Positions 1-7,314 of a DNA stretch of 19,058 nucleotides are shown here, piece by piece; within the stretch, counting starts at the first letter, position 1; each line of letters opens with the position of its first letter. The notes beneath the pieces were generated by a model. That model was not told the DNA's origin, ran no database searches, and saw nothing but the letters and a program-made list of their open reading frames with translations. Origin of the DNA: an uncultured Porphyromonas sp. (GTDB taxonomy: Bacteria > Bacteroidota > Bacteroidia > Bacteroidales > Porphyromonadaceae). The stretch is taken from assembly GCA_900546675.1 (NCBI GenBank), contig URDQ01000041.1, positions 1 to 19,058 on the forward strand, written 5' to 3'. The translations under genes and the position numbers were made by a program.

Positions 1-1
1 T

Positions 2-112
2 TTCATAGTTGTTGGGGGTGGCTTCCCAACTGTGTACTATTTCAGGAGAGGACAAAGGAAGCTGACCTCTGTTGAGATGCTTGACACATCCCAACTAAAC
101 GAAGAAAGATAG
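2..112 (+). CDS. C-terminal end of a truncated hypothetical protein
   Basis: An open frame enters from the left edge and runs 36 codons to a TAG at 110-112. It begins with a hydrophobic stretch (FIVVGGGFPTVYYF) followed at once by basic residues (RRGQRK) and a polar tail ending in NEER. This looks like the last membrane segment of an integral membrane protein with a cytoplasmic tail, following the positive-inside rule. The other two plus frames are broken by stops. The remainder lies outside the window, so the family cannot be named. It converges on the lipid-kinase gene at 144-1040. That the frame is coding is inferred from composition only. Confidence 0.45.
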   Translation, partial: FIVVGGGFPTVYYFRRGQRKLTSVEMLDTSQLNEER

Positions 113-129
113 GTGTAGTGCTTGGAGCC

Positions 130-152
130 AGCTAGCTCTTATACTAGCTTTT
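130..152 (+). terminator. Short hairpin plus T-run between convergent genes
   Basis: AGCTAG (130-135) pairs with CTAGCT (144-149) around an 8-nt loop, and four T residues follow at 149-152. It sits 18 bp after the stop of the truncated gene and overlaps the stop codon of the opposing lipid-kinase gene (144-146). A short intrinsic terminator for the upstream plus-strand gene is plausible, but the stem has only six pairs. Confidence 0.35.
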
Positions 153-1040
153 GGGCTGCGGGACTAAGATGGGCAGTTGCTGCTTTTGGATCGTAATCTC
201 GATGCGACGCCCTAGGTCAATAAGCTCGCCATCGACCTGAGCATAGTCCTCCTTCTCACGCTCTATGATGAGATGATTCGTGCGATAAATGTCGATCGAA
301 GCACTCTCATCCACACGCTTCGTAAAGAGACTGATGGCCACTTTAGGAGCTTTCAGCAAAGACATATCTCTAATGACCACCACGTCAAAGAGGCCGTCAT
401 CTAGCTCAGCATCGGGCGCAATGATCGCATTATTGCCATACTGATCCGCATTAGCGCAGGTCACGAGGAAGGCTTTCTGCTCGATCACCTCACCATTGAG
501 GTGAAGGCGATAGAGCGAGGACTTGTGCTTGATAAACTGATCGACCGTCGAGAGAACGTACGAGAGCGGCCCCCGAAAGTTCTTCTGATCATAACTAGCA
601 GTCACCTGCGCATCAAAGCCCACACCGAAGGTCACAAAAAAGGGTACCCCATCGGCCTCGCAGCAGTCGATCCGCTTGACATACCCTCGGCGAATAACCT
701 CTAGGGCAGCTTCGGGGTCTAGCGGTATCTCTAGTGAGCGCGCCAGGCCATTGCCCGATCCCATCGGGACGATGCCGAGAGACATATTCGTAGGGCGCAC
801 CGCATCGGCCACCTCATTGATCGTACCATCTCCACCGATAGCTATAACCGTGTCAAAGCCTTGACCAGCTATATCCTTGATGATGCGATCGGCATGTCCC
901 TCTCCATTGGTATAGACGAAGTATAGCTCACTATCATTGTCCGATAGCATGTTATATGCGAGCTCTGGCAGACTCGTCTTCCTAGAGGTGCCAGAGATAG
1001 GATTGATGATGACAAGATACTTCTTTTGAGAGCTTAGCAT
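144..1040 (-). CDS. Diacylglycerol kinase family lipid kinase (YegS/BmrU-like)
   Basis: A 298-residue protein with the full set of DAGK-catalytic motifs: INPISGT near residues 12-18, the nucleotide-binding GGDGTINEV at 69-77, GSGNGLAR at 94-101, GVGFDA at 139-144, APDAELDDGLFDVV at 208-221 and QVDGE at 268-272. Members use ATP to phosphorylate diacylglycerol or related lipids at the membrane, usually to recycle lipid or supply phosphatidate; the exact substrate cannot be read from sequence. No transmembrane segment is seen, so it is a peripheral enzyme unlike the small integral DgkA. The length is normal for the family. The gene starts 12 bp after the queF stop, so it is probably the last gene of the phoH-queF-kinase unit. 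A sphingosine-type kinase activity is an alternative, since Bacteroidales make sphingolipids. Confidence 0.9.
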   Translation of the reverse strand: MLSSQKKYLVIINPISGTSRKTSLPELAYNMLSDNDSELYFVYTNGEGHADRIIKDIAGQGFDTVIAIGGDGTINEVADAVRPTNMSLGIVPMGSGNGLARSLEIPLDPEAALEVIRRGYVKRIDCCEADGVPFFVTFGVGFDAQVTASYDQKNFRGPLSYVLSTVDQFIKHKSSLYRLHLNGEVIEQKAFLVTCANADQYGNNAIIAPDAELDDGLFDVVVIRDMSLLKAPKVAISLFTKRVDESASIDIYRTNHLIIEREKEDYAQVDGELIDLGRRIEITIQKQQLPILVPQPKS

Positions 1041-1052
1041 ACGACTAGATCT

Positions 1053-1544
1053 CTAGTGGTGGAAGGCGAGCATACGCTCACGAGCATACGACTCGTAAGG
1101 CGTGCCTGGACGACCGTAATTGCAAAAGGGAACGATGCTGATGCCCCCTCGTGGAGAGAAGTCGCCCGTCACCTCGATATACTTCGGGTCCATCAGACGG
1201 ATCAAATCATCCATAATGATGTTCACACAATCCTCATGAAAGGCGCCATGCGAGCGAAAGCTAAAGAGATAGAGCTTGAGACTCTTGCTCTCGACCATAC
1301 GCACGTCTGGGACATACTCTATATATATAGTAGCGAAGTCTGGCTGCCCAGTGATAGGACAGAGCGCTGTAAACTCAGGACACTCGAAGCGTACGCGATA
1401 GTCCCGGTCTTGATGCCTATTCTCAAAAGCTTCTAGCACACTCGGATCGTAGTCCTGTGCGTAGACGGTGCGCTTATTGCCTAGGAGGGATAGTCCCTCG
1501 ACAGCTCCGTCACGAGCTCCCGAGGGAGATATAGTTTCTTTCAT
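1053..1544 (-). CDS. queF: NADPH-dependent preQ0 reductase (7-cyano-7-deazaguanine reductase)
   Basis: QueF reduces the nitrile of preQ0 to the aminomethyl of preQ1, the last free-base step before insertion into tRNA anticodon position 34 on the way to queuosine. The 163-residue length fits the short unimodular (YkvM-type) class. The nucleophile region FTALCPITGQPDF (58-70) carries the thioimide-forming Cys62 and the proton-donating Asp69. The QueF signature ESKSLKLY is at 85-92, and the conserved FHEDCVN substrate/tunnel-fold motif is at 102-108. It lies between phoH and the lipid kinase, 62 bp after the phoH stop and 12 bp before the kinase start. No preQ1 riboswitch was recognised in the 62-bp leader, which instead holds a hairpin (1565-1596). 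No other queuosine gene is in the window. Confidence 0.97.
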   Translation of the reverse strand: MKETISPSGARDGAVEGLSLLGNKRTVYAQDYDPSVLEAFENRHQDRDYRVRFECPEFTALCPITGQPDFATIYIEYVPDVRMVESKSLKLYLFSFRSHGAFHEDCVNIIMDDLIRLMDPKYIEVTGDFSPRGGISIVPFCNYGRPGTPYESYARERMLAFHH

Positions 1545-1564
1545 ATTACAGATTTAGGGTATCG

Positions 1565-1596
1565 TACTAGTGCTACTAATATTAGCAGCACTAGTA
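1565..1596 (-). terminator. 32-nt near-perfect palindrome between phoH and queF
   Basis: TACTAGTGCT (1565-1574) is the exact reverse complement of AGCACTAGTA (1587-1596). The inner bases CTAAT/ATTAG also match, leaving one non-matching pair (1575 with 1586). In the transcribed minus strand that pair is G-U, so the RNA can fold along almost its whole length with an ATAT-type loop. No T-run follows in the direction of phoH transcription, so it is not a typical intrinsic terminator. It could be an attenuator, an RNA-processing or stability element, or a protein site. It fills half of the 62-bp gap. Confidence 0.6.
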
Positions 1597-1606
1597 TTCT
1601 ATAGTA

Positions 1607-3043
1607 TTATAGTAGATGTGAAGCCAGCTCACTCAGCTCGCTACGCTCACCCTTGATTAGGTTGACATGTGCAAAGAGTGTCTCACCACGCATCTTGTCG
1701 ATCATATAGGCGAGACCATTGCTCTGAGTGTCTAGATAAGGCGAGTCGATCTGCTCCACGTCACCGCAGAAGATCATCTTCGTTCCCTCACCAGCGCGCG
1801 TGATGATCGTCTTAACCTCGTGTGGAGTCAAGTTTTGCGCCTCATCGACGATCACGATAGCGTCCGCCAGACTGCGACCACGCAGATAGGCTAGAGCCTC
1901 GATGATGAGCCTATTGTCCTGCTGTAACTTCTCCAGCTCAGCCTGCTGCTTACCGCCCTTAAACTGCGACTTGATCACATTCAGGTTGTCAAAGAGGGGC
2001 TGCATATAGGGACGCACCTTCTCCTGCTCCGTACCAGGCAGAGCACCGAGATCCTTATTGGCAAGCGCCACGATAGGACGTGCCAGCATGATCTGTCCAT
2101 AGCGATCTGCCTGATCGAGAGCTGCTGCGAGTGCTAGGAGCGTCTTACCTGTACCAGCCTTGCCCGATAGTGCTACGAGGAGTACGTTGGGGTCCATCAG
2201 CACATCGAAGGCAAAAGCCTGCTCCGCATTCCGAGGCGTGATGCCCATATGGGTGTACTTGTCCACCCGCTGCACCATCGCTTCAAAGGGATTGTAGCGT
2301 GCTAGCACACTGCTTTGGTCACTCTTGAGGACGAAGCACTCATTGGGTAGTATCTTGCTACCAAACTCAAACTCATCAAGTGATACTCCCTGCTCATTGT
2401 CATAGAGACGATTGATGAGTTCCACATCGATCCCCTCGAAGACAGGCTGAGCCTCGTCAAAGAGGTCGAAGGTTTGCACCTTATCGTTGAAGTAATCCTC
2501 GACAGGGATACCGAGCGACTTAGCCTTCATGCGGAGGTTGATGTCCTTGCTCACGAGGATTGTCTGCTCCCCCTCGTTTTCCTCAGCGATGTGCAGTGTG
2601 GCGCTCAGGATCTTGTGGTCTGGGATGTTTTCCCCAAAGGCATGCGCCACACGCTCATGAGGCTTATTGCCTAAATAAACGTAGAGACGTCCTCTCCCCT
2701 TGCCTAGATCAGCACCATGCTCGAAGAAGTCTGCATCCGTCAGCTCATCAAGCCTGCGAACGAAGGCACGTGCGTTGAAGTTAATCTGATCGGAGCCTTT
2801 CTTAAATTTGTCTAGCTCCTCGAGGACTACGATAGGTATATAGATATCATTGTCCTCAAACTTATCGATGCACTCATAGTCGTGCAGGATGACGTTGGTG
2901 TCTAGGACAAAGTTCTTACTGTGCGATACACCTGTAGCCTTGCTCTTAGCACTGGAGCGGGGCATTGTCTTAGATTGACTCTTGTCGGTAGTCTTCTTTC
3001 GCTCTGTAGTAGCAGAGGAGGGTTTCTTTTGAGCTGTTGGCAT
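1607..3043 (-). CDS. phoH: PIN-PhoH fusion protein, putative RNase and RNA helicase/ATPase
   Basis: Chosen start is 3043 (478 residues; MPTAQKK), preceded by an A-rich CTAGAAAAACAG leader typical of Bacteroidetes. The longer frame to 3127 would run through the likely promoter. A Lys/Ser/Thr-rich tail (1-43) precedes a PIN nuclease domain (about 44-175) with acidic residues at the expected places: D48 (FVLDTN), E76 (LEELD), D142 (PDHKIL) and D167 (SKDINL). The PhoH ATPase domain (about 268-478) has Walker A GKAGTGKT (294-301) and Walker B IVIVDEAQN (396-404). PIN-PhoH proteins (PhoH2/YlaK-like) couple RNA unwinding to sequence-specific cleavage in the cases studied; the target here is unknown. 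It is the first gene of a minus-strand unit with queF and the lipid kinase, and diverges from the phosphohexomutase gene. Confidence 0.93.
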   Translation of the reverse strand: MPTAQKKPSSATTERKKTTDKSQSKTMPRSSAKSKATGVSHSKNFVLDTNVILHDYECIDKFEDNDIYIPIVVLEELDKFKKGSDQINFNARAFVRRLDELTDADFFEHGADLGKGRGRLYVYLGNKPHERVAHAFGENIPDHKILSATLHIAEENEGEQTILVSKDINLRMKAKSLGIPVEDYFNDKVQTFDLFDEAQPVFEGIDVELINRLYDNEQGVSLDEFEFGSKILPNECFVLKSDQSSVLARYNPFEAMVQRVDKYTHMGITPRNAEQAFAFDVLMDPNVLLVALSGKAGTGKTLLALAAALDQADRYGQIMLARPIVALANKDLGALPGTEQEKVRPYMQPLFDNLNVIKSQFKGGKQQAELEKLQQDNRLIIEALAYLRGRSLADAIVIVDEAQNLTPHEVKTIITRAGEGTKMIFCGDVEQIDSPYLDTQSNGLAYMIDKMRGETLFAHVNLIKGERSELSELASHLL

Positions 3044-3093
3044 ATTGGTCTGTTTTTCTAGTTCATATTCGCAAGCTTGTCTCTTGCTCGTCC

Positions 3094-3101
3094 CAAAGTT
3101 A
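3094..3101 (-). promoter_or_regulatory. Candidate -7 element of the phoH promoter (TAACTTTG)
   Basis: The minus strand reads TAACTTTG, a full match to the Bacteroidetes -7 consensus TAnnTTTG, and ends 50 bp before the ATG at 3043. No TTG was found at the ideal 19-21 bp upstream, so only half of the promoter is convincing. It lies inside the frame extending upstream of 3043, which supports the shorter phoH start. Confidence 0.45.
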
Positions 3102-3203
3102 GCTATTTTGCTCCAAACGGCCAGCATCTAGAAGAGAGAATCTTTTGTCTAGATAGGCTGGTCCTTGCTGAGAAAGCAAGCGAAAGATGTCGCTGGTTTG
3201 AAA

Positions 3204-3220
3204 TATATTTGGTAAGTTTG
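3204..3220 (+). promoter_or_regulatory. Two adjacent candidate -7 elements upstream of the phosphohexomutase gene
   Basis: TATATTTG (3204-3211) and TAAGTTTG (3213-3220) both match TAnnTTTG and lie 39-56 bp before the ATG at 3260. Neither has a TTG at the preferred distance. Either could start the pgcA-TPR-pgk-GNAT transcript. Their position argues for the ATG at 3260 over the in-frame ATG at 3077. Confidence 0.45.
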
Positions 3221-3259
3221 TACTATCGAATAAGAACCAATCTAACAACAGAATATTCT

Positions 3260-5011
3260 ATGGCAACTTTATCACCAGAACTAATACAACAAGCACTAGA
3301 GCGTGCCAAGCAATGGCTCGCACCCGCCTTCGACAGTGAGACTCGTCAACAAGTAGAGACCCTACTCGCAGCTGAGGACAAGACACCTCTCGTGGAGGCA
3401 TTCCACCAAGTACTAGAGTTTGGCACGGGCGGTCTCCGTGGCATTATGGGAGCCGGCACTAACCGCATGAATAAATACACCGTCGGTATGGCTACGCAGG
3501 GACTGGCCAACTACCTCCTGCAATGCTTCGCTGGCGAAGAGATCTCCGTAGCTATCGGCTACGACGGGCGCAACAACAGCCCCTTCTTCGCGCAGACGAC
3601 GGCCGACGTGCTCACAGCAAACGGCATCAAGGTCTACCTCTACGATGCGCTCCGCCCTACCCCGATGGTCTCCTATGCGATCCGTCAGCTAGGCTGCAAG
3701 AGCGGTGTTATGGTGACCGCCTCGCACAACCCCAAGGAGTACAACGGCTACAAGGTCTTTTGGAGCGACGGCGCTCAGATCATCGCCCCACACGACAAGG
3801 CTATTGTCAACGAGGTGAAGAGCATCACGGACATTGACCAAGTGAAGTGGCAGGGCAATCCATCACTCGTCGATATGATCGGTGCCGAGATGGACGATCG
3901 CTTTATCCACGATGTGTGTGGTCTATCGCTCTCGCCAGAGTCGGTAGAGCGTCATCGTGATATGGGGATTGTCTACACACCTATTCACGGTACAGGCGTG
4001 CGCATCGTGCCTCGTACGCTAGAGGCTTTTGGCTTTAAGAACATTATCCATGTACCTGAGCAAGATGTGATCGATGGCAACTTCCCCACGGTCGTCTCGC
4101 CGAACCCCGAGGAGCCTGCAGCTATGAAGCTGGCTATAGAGCGTGCCGAGGCTACGGGTGCTGACCTAGTCCTGGCGAGTGACCCTGACGGCGACCGCAT
4201 CGGTGTCGCCGTGCGTAACGAGCAGGGTGAGATGCACCTGATCAATGGTAACCAAATCTGCGCCCTCCTGACCTACTACACGATAGCCCGCCGCAAGGAG
4301 CTGGGCGACCTGCGTCCCGATGACTTTGTGGTCAAGACGATTGTGACCACGGAGTTGATCCCCGCCATTGCGAAGGACTACGGAGTGGACTATATGGACT
4401 GCTACACAGGCTTTAAGTGGATCGCCAATGAGATTCGCGAGCAGGAGGGCAAGCGCCGCTACATAGGTGGTGGCGAGGAGAGCTACGGCTACCTCTGGGA
4501 GACATTCGTACGAGACAAGAGTTCGGTGTCGGCTTGCGCTATCTTTGCAGAGCTAACCGCTTGGGCTTTGGACAAAGGTCTAACCATTGATATGCTCCTT
4601 GAGAAGATCTACTACGAGCATGGGTACTTCCTCGAGCAGGGCGTCAGTGTGGTGCGCAAGGGCATCAAGGGAGCTCAGGAGATCAGCCAGATGATGGTCG
4701 ACTACCGATCCAACCCAATGAAGGAGCTGGCGGGCAGTCCCGTGGTCAAGATACTAGACTATCAGTCGCTTGAGGGTAAGTGCCTCAAGAGTGGCGAGAC
4801 CTTCCCAATCAAGATGCCTGCGACCAGCAATGTACTACAATATCACACGGCCGATGGAACAGTGCTCTCGATACGTCCCTCAGGCACGGAGCCTAAGATC
4901 AAGTACTACATCGGTGTCACCTACAAGCGTGGCTCCGATCCCGCCTGCGACCATCCGGAGCAGCTACTCCGTGACCGTATCAAGGCGATACGTGAGCAGC
5001 TAAGCATCTAA
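3260..5011 (+). CDS. pgcA: Phospho-sugar mutase (phosphoglucomutase/phosphomannomutase)
   Basis: A 583-residue alpha-D-phosphohexomutase, close in length to the PgcA/PGM2-type enzymes. It interconverts glucose-1-phosphate and glucose-6-phosphate, and possibly the mannose or pentose forms, in the cytoplasm. Motifs in order: active-site TASHNPKEYNGYK (153-165) with the phosphoserine Ser155, the metal-binding loop DPDGDR (308-313), the sugar-specificity loop GGGEESYG (403-410) and the phosphate-binding RPSGTEPKIK (539-548). Start 3260 is used because the conserved domain begins soon after it and the upstream extension crosses two promoter-like elements. The product glucose-1-phosphate feeds UDP-glucose, the substrate of Ugd encoded at the far end of the window. 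The TPR gene follows after 21 bp. Sugar specificity cannot be told from these motifs. Confidence 0.96.
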   Translation: MATLSPELIQQALERAKQWLAPAFDSETRQQVETLLAAEDKTPLVEAFHQVLEFGTGGLRGIMGAGTNRMNKYTVGMATQGLANYLLQCFAGEEISVAIGYDGRNNSPFFAQTTADVLTANGIKVYLYDALRPTPMVSYAIRQLGCKSGVMVTASHNPKEYNGYKVFWSDGAQIIAPHDKAIVNEVKSITDIDQVKWQGNPSLVDMIGAEMDDRFIHDVCGLSLSPESVERHRDMGIVYTPIHGTGVRIVPRTLEAFGFKNIIHVPEQDVIDGNFPTVVSPNPEEPAAMKLAIERAEATGADLVLASDPDGDRIGVAVRNEQGEMHLINGNQICALLTYYTIARRKELGDLRPDDFVVKTIVTTELIPAIAKDYGVDYMDCYTGFKWIANEIREQEGKRRYIGGGEESYGYLWETFVRDKSSVSACAIFAELTAWALDKGLTIDMLLEKIYYEHGYFLEQGVSVVRKGIKGAQEISQMMVDYRSNPMKELAGSPVVKILDYQSLEGKCLKSGETFPIKMPATSNVLQYHTADGTVLSIRPSGTEPKIKYYIGVTYKRGSDPACDHPEQLLRDRIKAIREQLSI

Positions 5012-5032
5012 GAGCTGGTATACATTATATAT

Positions 5033-7279
5033 ATGGTTACAGACGATATCTACCAGCTCATCTCTGAGCATCAGATCGCCGCAGCGGTCAAGCTACTAGG
5101 CGAACAGATGCAGACCAATGCGCATATCCCCGTGGAGCTGCGTGACCGCTACCACTCGGCAAAGCGTATCCTAGAGACGATGCTACAATATCTAGAGTCT
5201 CCGATACAAGATCCAGAGCTGGAAGCTAACTATAGCTACCTGCTCCGGACGCTCTACGAGGTGACCGATGCTCTGAGAAACAGCGAGTGGTTGGCTAAAT
5301 CGCCTCAGTACGAAAAGCAAGCGAACTACTACTCCCTACTGCTGGACAACGGAGGACTTGCGATGGTGGTCGAGCAGCTGACGCTCCAGTCCAACCTAGC
5401 CACAGTAGACCGTCCCCGCTACGACGATCTAGTCAAGAGGCTCACGATGGGACTGCTCTACACAGAGGAGTGGAGCGATGAGGTCGCCTCCGCACTAGAT
5501 CAGCTCGATGATTACGTACAGCAAGCAGCACTCACAGCTGTCACCCTAGCTTTGCTACGCTCGTGGCACTGGGGCAAGCTCTGCTGGCTCCTCGCTAAGC
5601 TCATGAAGACACAAGGCGAGCAGACGATGGTGCGCATTCGTGCCGTCGTCGGGGTGCTTATGGTGGGTGAAGTATACAATAGCCGCCTAGCGCTCTACGA
5701 GGAGCAACTACCCTACAAGCTCACGCAGATCGGCGAGGCAATCACCCTCGAGGAGTACGATATAACTTGGAGCCACCGCCTGCGTATGAAGTATACGCCA
5801 CAAGTGGTGGAGTATGTGCAGAAGCTCTTCGGGCGCTTCAACAGTCCTGAGTTTCAGCAACGCTTTCAAGAGATTATCTCCTCGACAGGCGATAATGAGG
5901 GTCCAGCCACCTTCGAGAGTGTCTTCGGTGATGAGGAGGATATAATGCCCCTTGTAGACGATGTGCAGGAAGGATACGAAGCATTGAAGCGTCTCGTGGC
6001 ACGAGGCTTCGATGTGAATGCCTTTGCCACTAGCTCGCTCCTGCAGGGACCTTTCTTTGAAGATGAGGCGCACTGGCTCGTCCCGTTTGACCTGCAGCAC
6101 AGTTCGCTGGGAGCTGTGATGGCTCAGTTTAGCAATGAGTACCAGCTCGGCGAGGATCAGATTATGACGCTACTGCGAGAGTCCATCTTCCAGCAGGTGG
6201 ACATAGACTTCTACGGATCCATTTTTAGGATTAGCCAACTGCCTGGACAGGTGCTACAAGGCATCTCGCAGGGCGTCCTAGCTATGGAGAATGTGATCAA
6301 CCGCACCCCTTACATCCGTCCACAGGAGCGACGACTGCTGGAAGCGGAGGAGTACACAAAAGCATTGCAAGGGTACATCTGTCAGCTAGCACGCATCTTC
6401 GCTTTTATTGAGTCAAAGATAGCAGCTAGGACACCCTTTATGATGCTCTTTGGTCAGCCCAATCCCTTTGCACAGGCGCAATCGGAAAAGCTCTGCGACA
6501 AGCATCTTGACTTGCTACGAGCTTACTGCGTTCAGACGAAGGAGTATGCGGGCGAGCAAGCTACTATACAGATTCAGCTCGGACGCACCTCAGAGCCTGA
6601 GGCTCGTGCTCAGCTTATGTACCGCCTTGCGCAGACTTACTACGAGGAGGAGAAGTATATGCAGGCTTACTTCGTTATGCAGCAGATCCCCCCACAACTG
6701 CTCTCAGGAGACACGAGTCCTCTTTTTATCGCACAGATACTCTACCGTATGGAGCAGCCGATGCTCGCCATCTCACTACTAGAGCAGGTGCGCCAGCAGG
6801 CAGAGCCTGAGAAGCCTTCACTCGCTATCTTACGACTACTCGGCATACTCTATGTGAAGCTTCGCATCTACGACAAGGCACTCCCGCTATTGCTGCAATG
6901 CGAGTTTGAGGACGAGCACCCCGACACGCTCTATCCGCTCATCGCTTGGTGCCTTATGATGTCGCAGCGCTGGGATGAAGCAAAGGCTTACGCTAGTCGC
7001 CCCGTCACTTCGTACGATCAGCTAGACAGAGACTCTCTCGAGCTTCACTACAAGGAGTTTACACTCCTACTGCCCGCTCTTCTGACACTCATCGGGGGCG
7101 ACCTACAAGGCACGTTGCAAACTTTAGGCAAGCTCCTAGCCACCGCTGACGAGCATCAGCAGAAGAGACTCATCTCCGCCTATGGTGAGTGCATGTACGA
7201 CCTGCAGCAGCTAGGCGTACCGAGTCATCTGCTAGAGCTGATACAGACTTGGCTCCATCAGCGCATAAACACTTTCTAA
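5033..7279 (+). CDS. Large TPR/alpha-solenoid protein of unknown function
   Basis: A 748-residue soluble protein with no signal peptide, transmembrane segment or catalytic motif that I can recognise. It appears helical throughout. The C-terminal third (about 524-720) looks like degenerate TPR units, for example LMYRLAQTYYEEEKYMQAYFV (528-548, shown here as one helix pair), then 562-593, 597-628 (LLGILYVKLRIYDKALPLL) and 631-655 (LIAWCLMMSQRWDEAKAY). An acidic stretch at 298-311 (FGDEEDIMPLVDD) separates this from an N-terminal helical region. TPR folds usually serve as protein-binding scaffolds. The gene sits 21 bp after the phosphohexomutase and 35 bp before pgk, on the same strand, so it is very likely co-transcribed with both. 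No function is assigned; a scaffold or regulator of carbon metabolism is only a guess from position. Confidence 0.85.
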   Translation: MVTDDIYQLISEHQIAAAVKLLGEQMQTNAHIPVELRDRYHSAKRILETMLQYLESPIQDPELEANYSYLLRTLYEVTDALRNSEWLAKSPQYEKQANYYSLLLDNGGLAMVVEQLTLQSNLATVDRPRYDDLVKRLTMGLLYTEEWSDEVASALDQLDDYVQQAALTAVTLALLRSWHWGKLCWLLAKLMKTQGEQTMVRIRAVVGVLMVGEVYNSRLALYEEQLPYKLTQIGEAITLEEYDITWSHRLRMKYTPQVVEYVQKLFGRFNSPEFQQRFQEIISSTGDNEGPATFESVFGDEEDIMPLVDDVQEGYEALKRLVARGFDVNAFATSSLLQGPFFEDEAHWLVPFDLQHSSLGAVMAQFSNEYQLGEDQIMTLLRESIFQQVDIDFYGSIFRISQLPGQVLQGISQGVLAMENVINRTPYIRPQERRLLEAEEYTKALQGYICQLARIFAFIESKIAARTPFMMLFGQPNPFAQAQSEKLCDKHLDLLRAYCVQTKEYAGEQATIQIQLGRTSEPEARAQLMYRLAQTYYEEEKYMQAYFVMQQIPPQLLSGDTSPLFIAQILYRMEQPMLAISLLEQVRQQAEPEKPSLAILRLLGILYVKLRIYDKALPLLLQCEFEDEHPDTLYPLIAWCLMMSQRWDEAKAYASRPVTSYDQLDRDSLELHYKEFTLLLPALLTLIGGDLQGTLQTLGKLLATADEHQQKRLISAYGECMYDLQQLGVPSHLLELIQTWLHQRINTF

Positions 7280-7314
7280 GTTCATTCACACAGACCAAAT
7301 ACATACCTCTATTC

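Noticed and set aside
1545..1606. preQ1 riboswitch in front of queF
   Set aside because: Apart from the palindrome, the gap shows no preQ1-I pseudoknot pattern or A-rich tail of the known classes, and there is too little sequence to hold one.
2771..2778. A CACGTG hexamer inside phoH as a further copy of the array box
   Set aside because: Only the six-base core matches, with no CTC/GAG flanks and no neighbouring copy at 22 bp; expected by chance.
3044..3127. Upstream extension of phoH to the ATG at 3127
   Set aside because: Adds 28 residues unlike the family, crosses a -7 element and overlaps the divergent frame; the ATG at 3043 has an A-rich leader.
3077..3259. Upstream extension of the phosphohexomutase to the ATG at 3077
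   Set aside because: Would run through two -7 elements and the divergent phoH promoter; the family domain starts just after the ATG at 3260.
5708..6100. 130-residue minus-strand reading frame inside the TPR gene
   Set aside because: Lies wholly antisense to a long coding gene and shows no domain or promoter.
7189..7314. Upstream extension of pgk to the ATG at 7189
   Set aside because: It overlaps the end of the TPR gene, and the added residues do not resemble Pgk.
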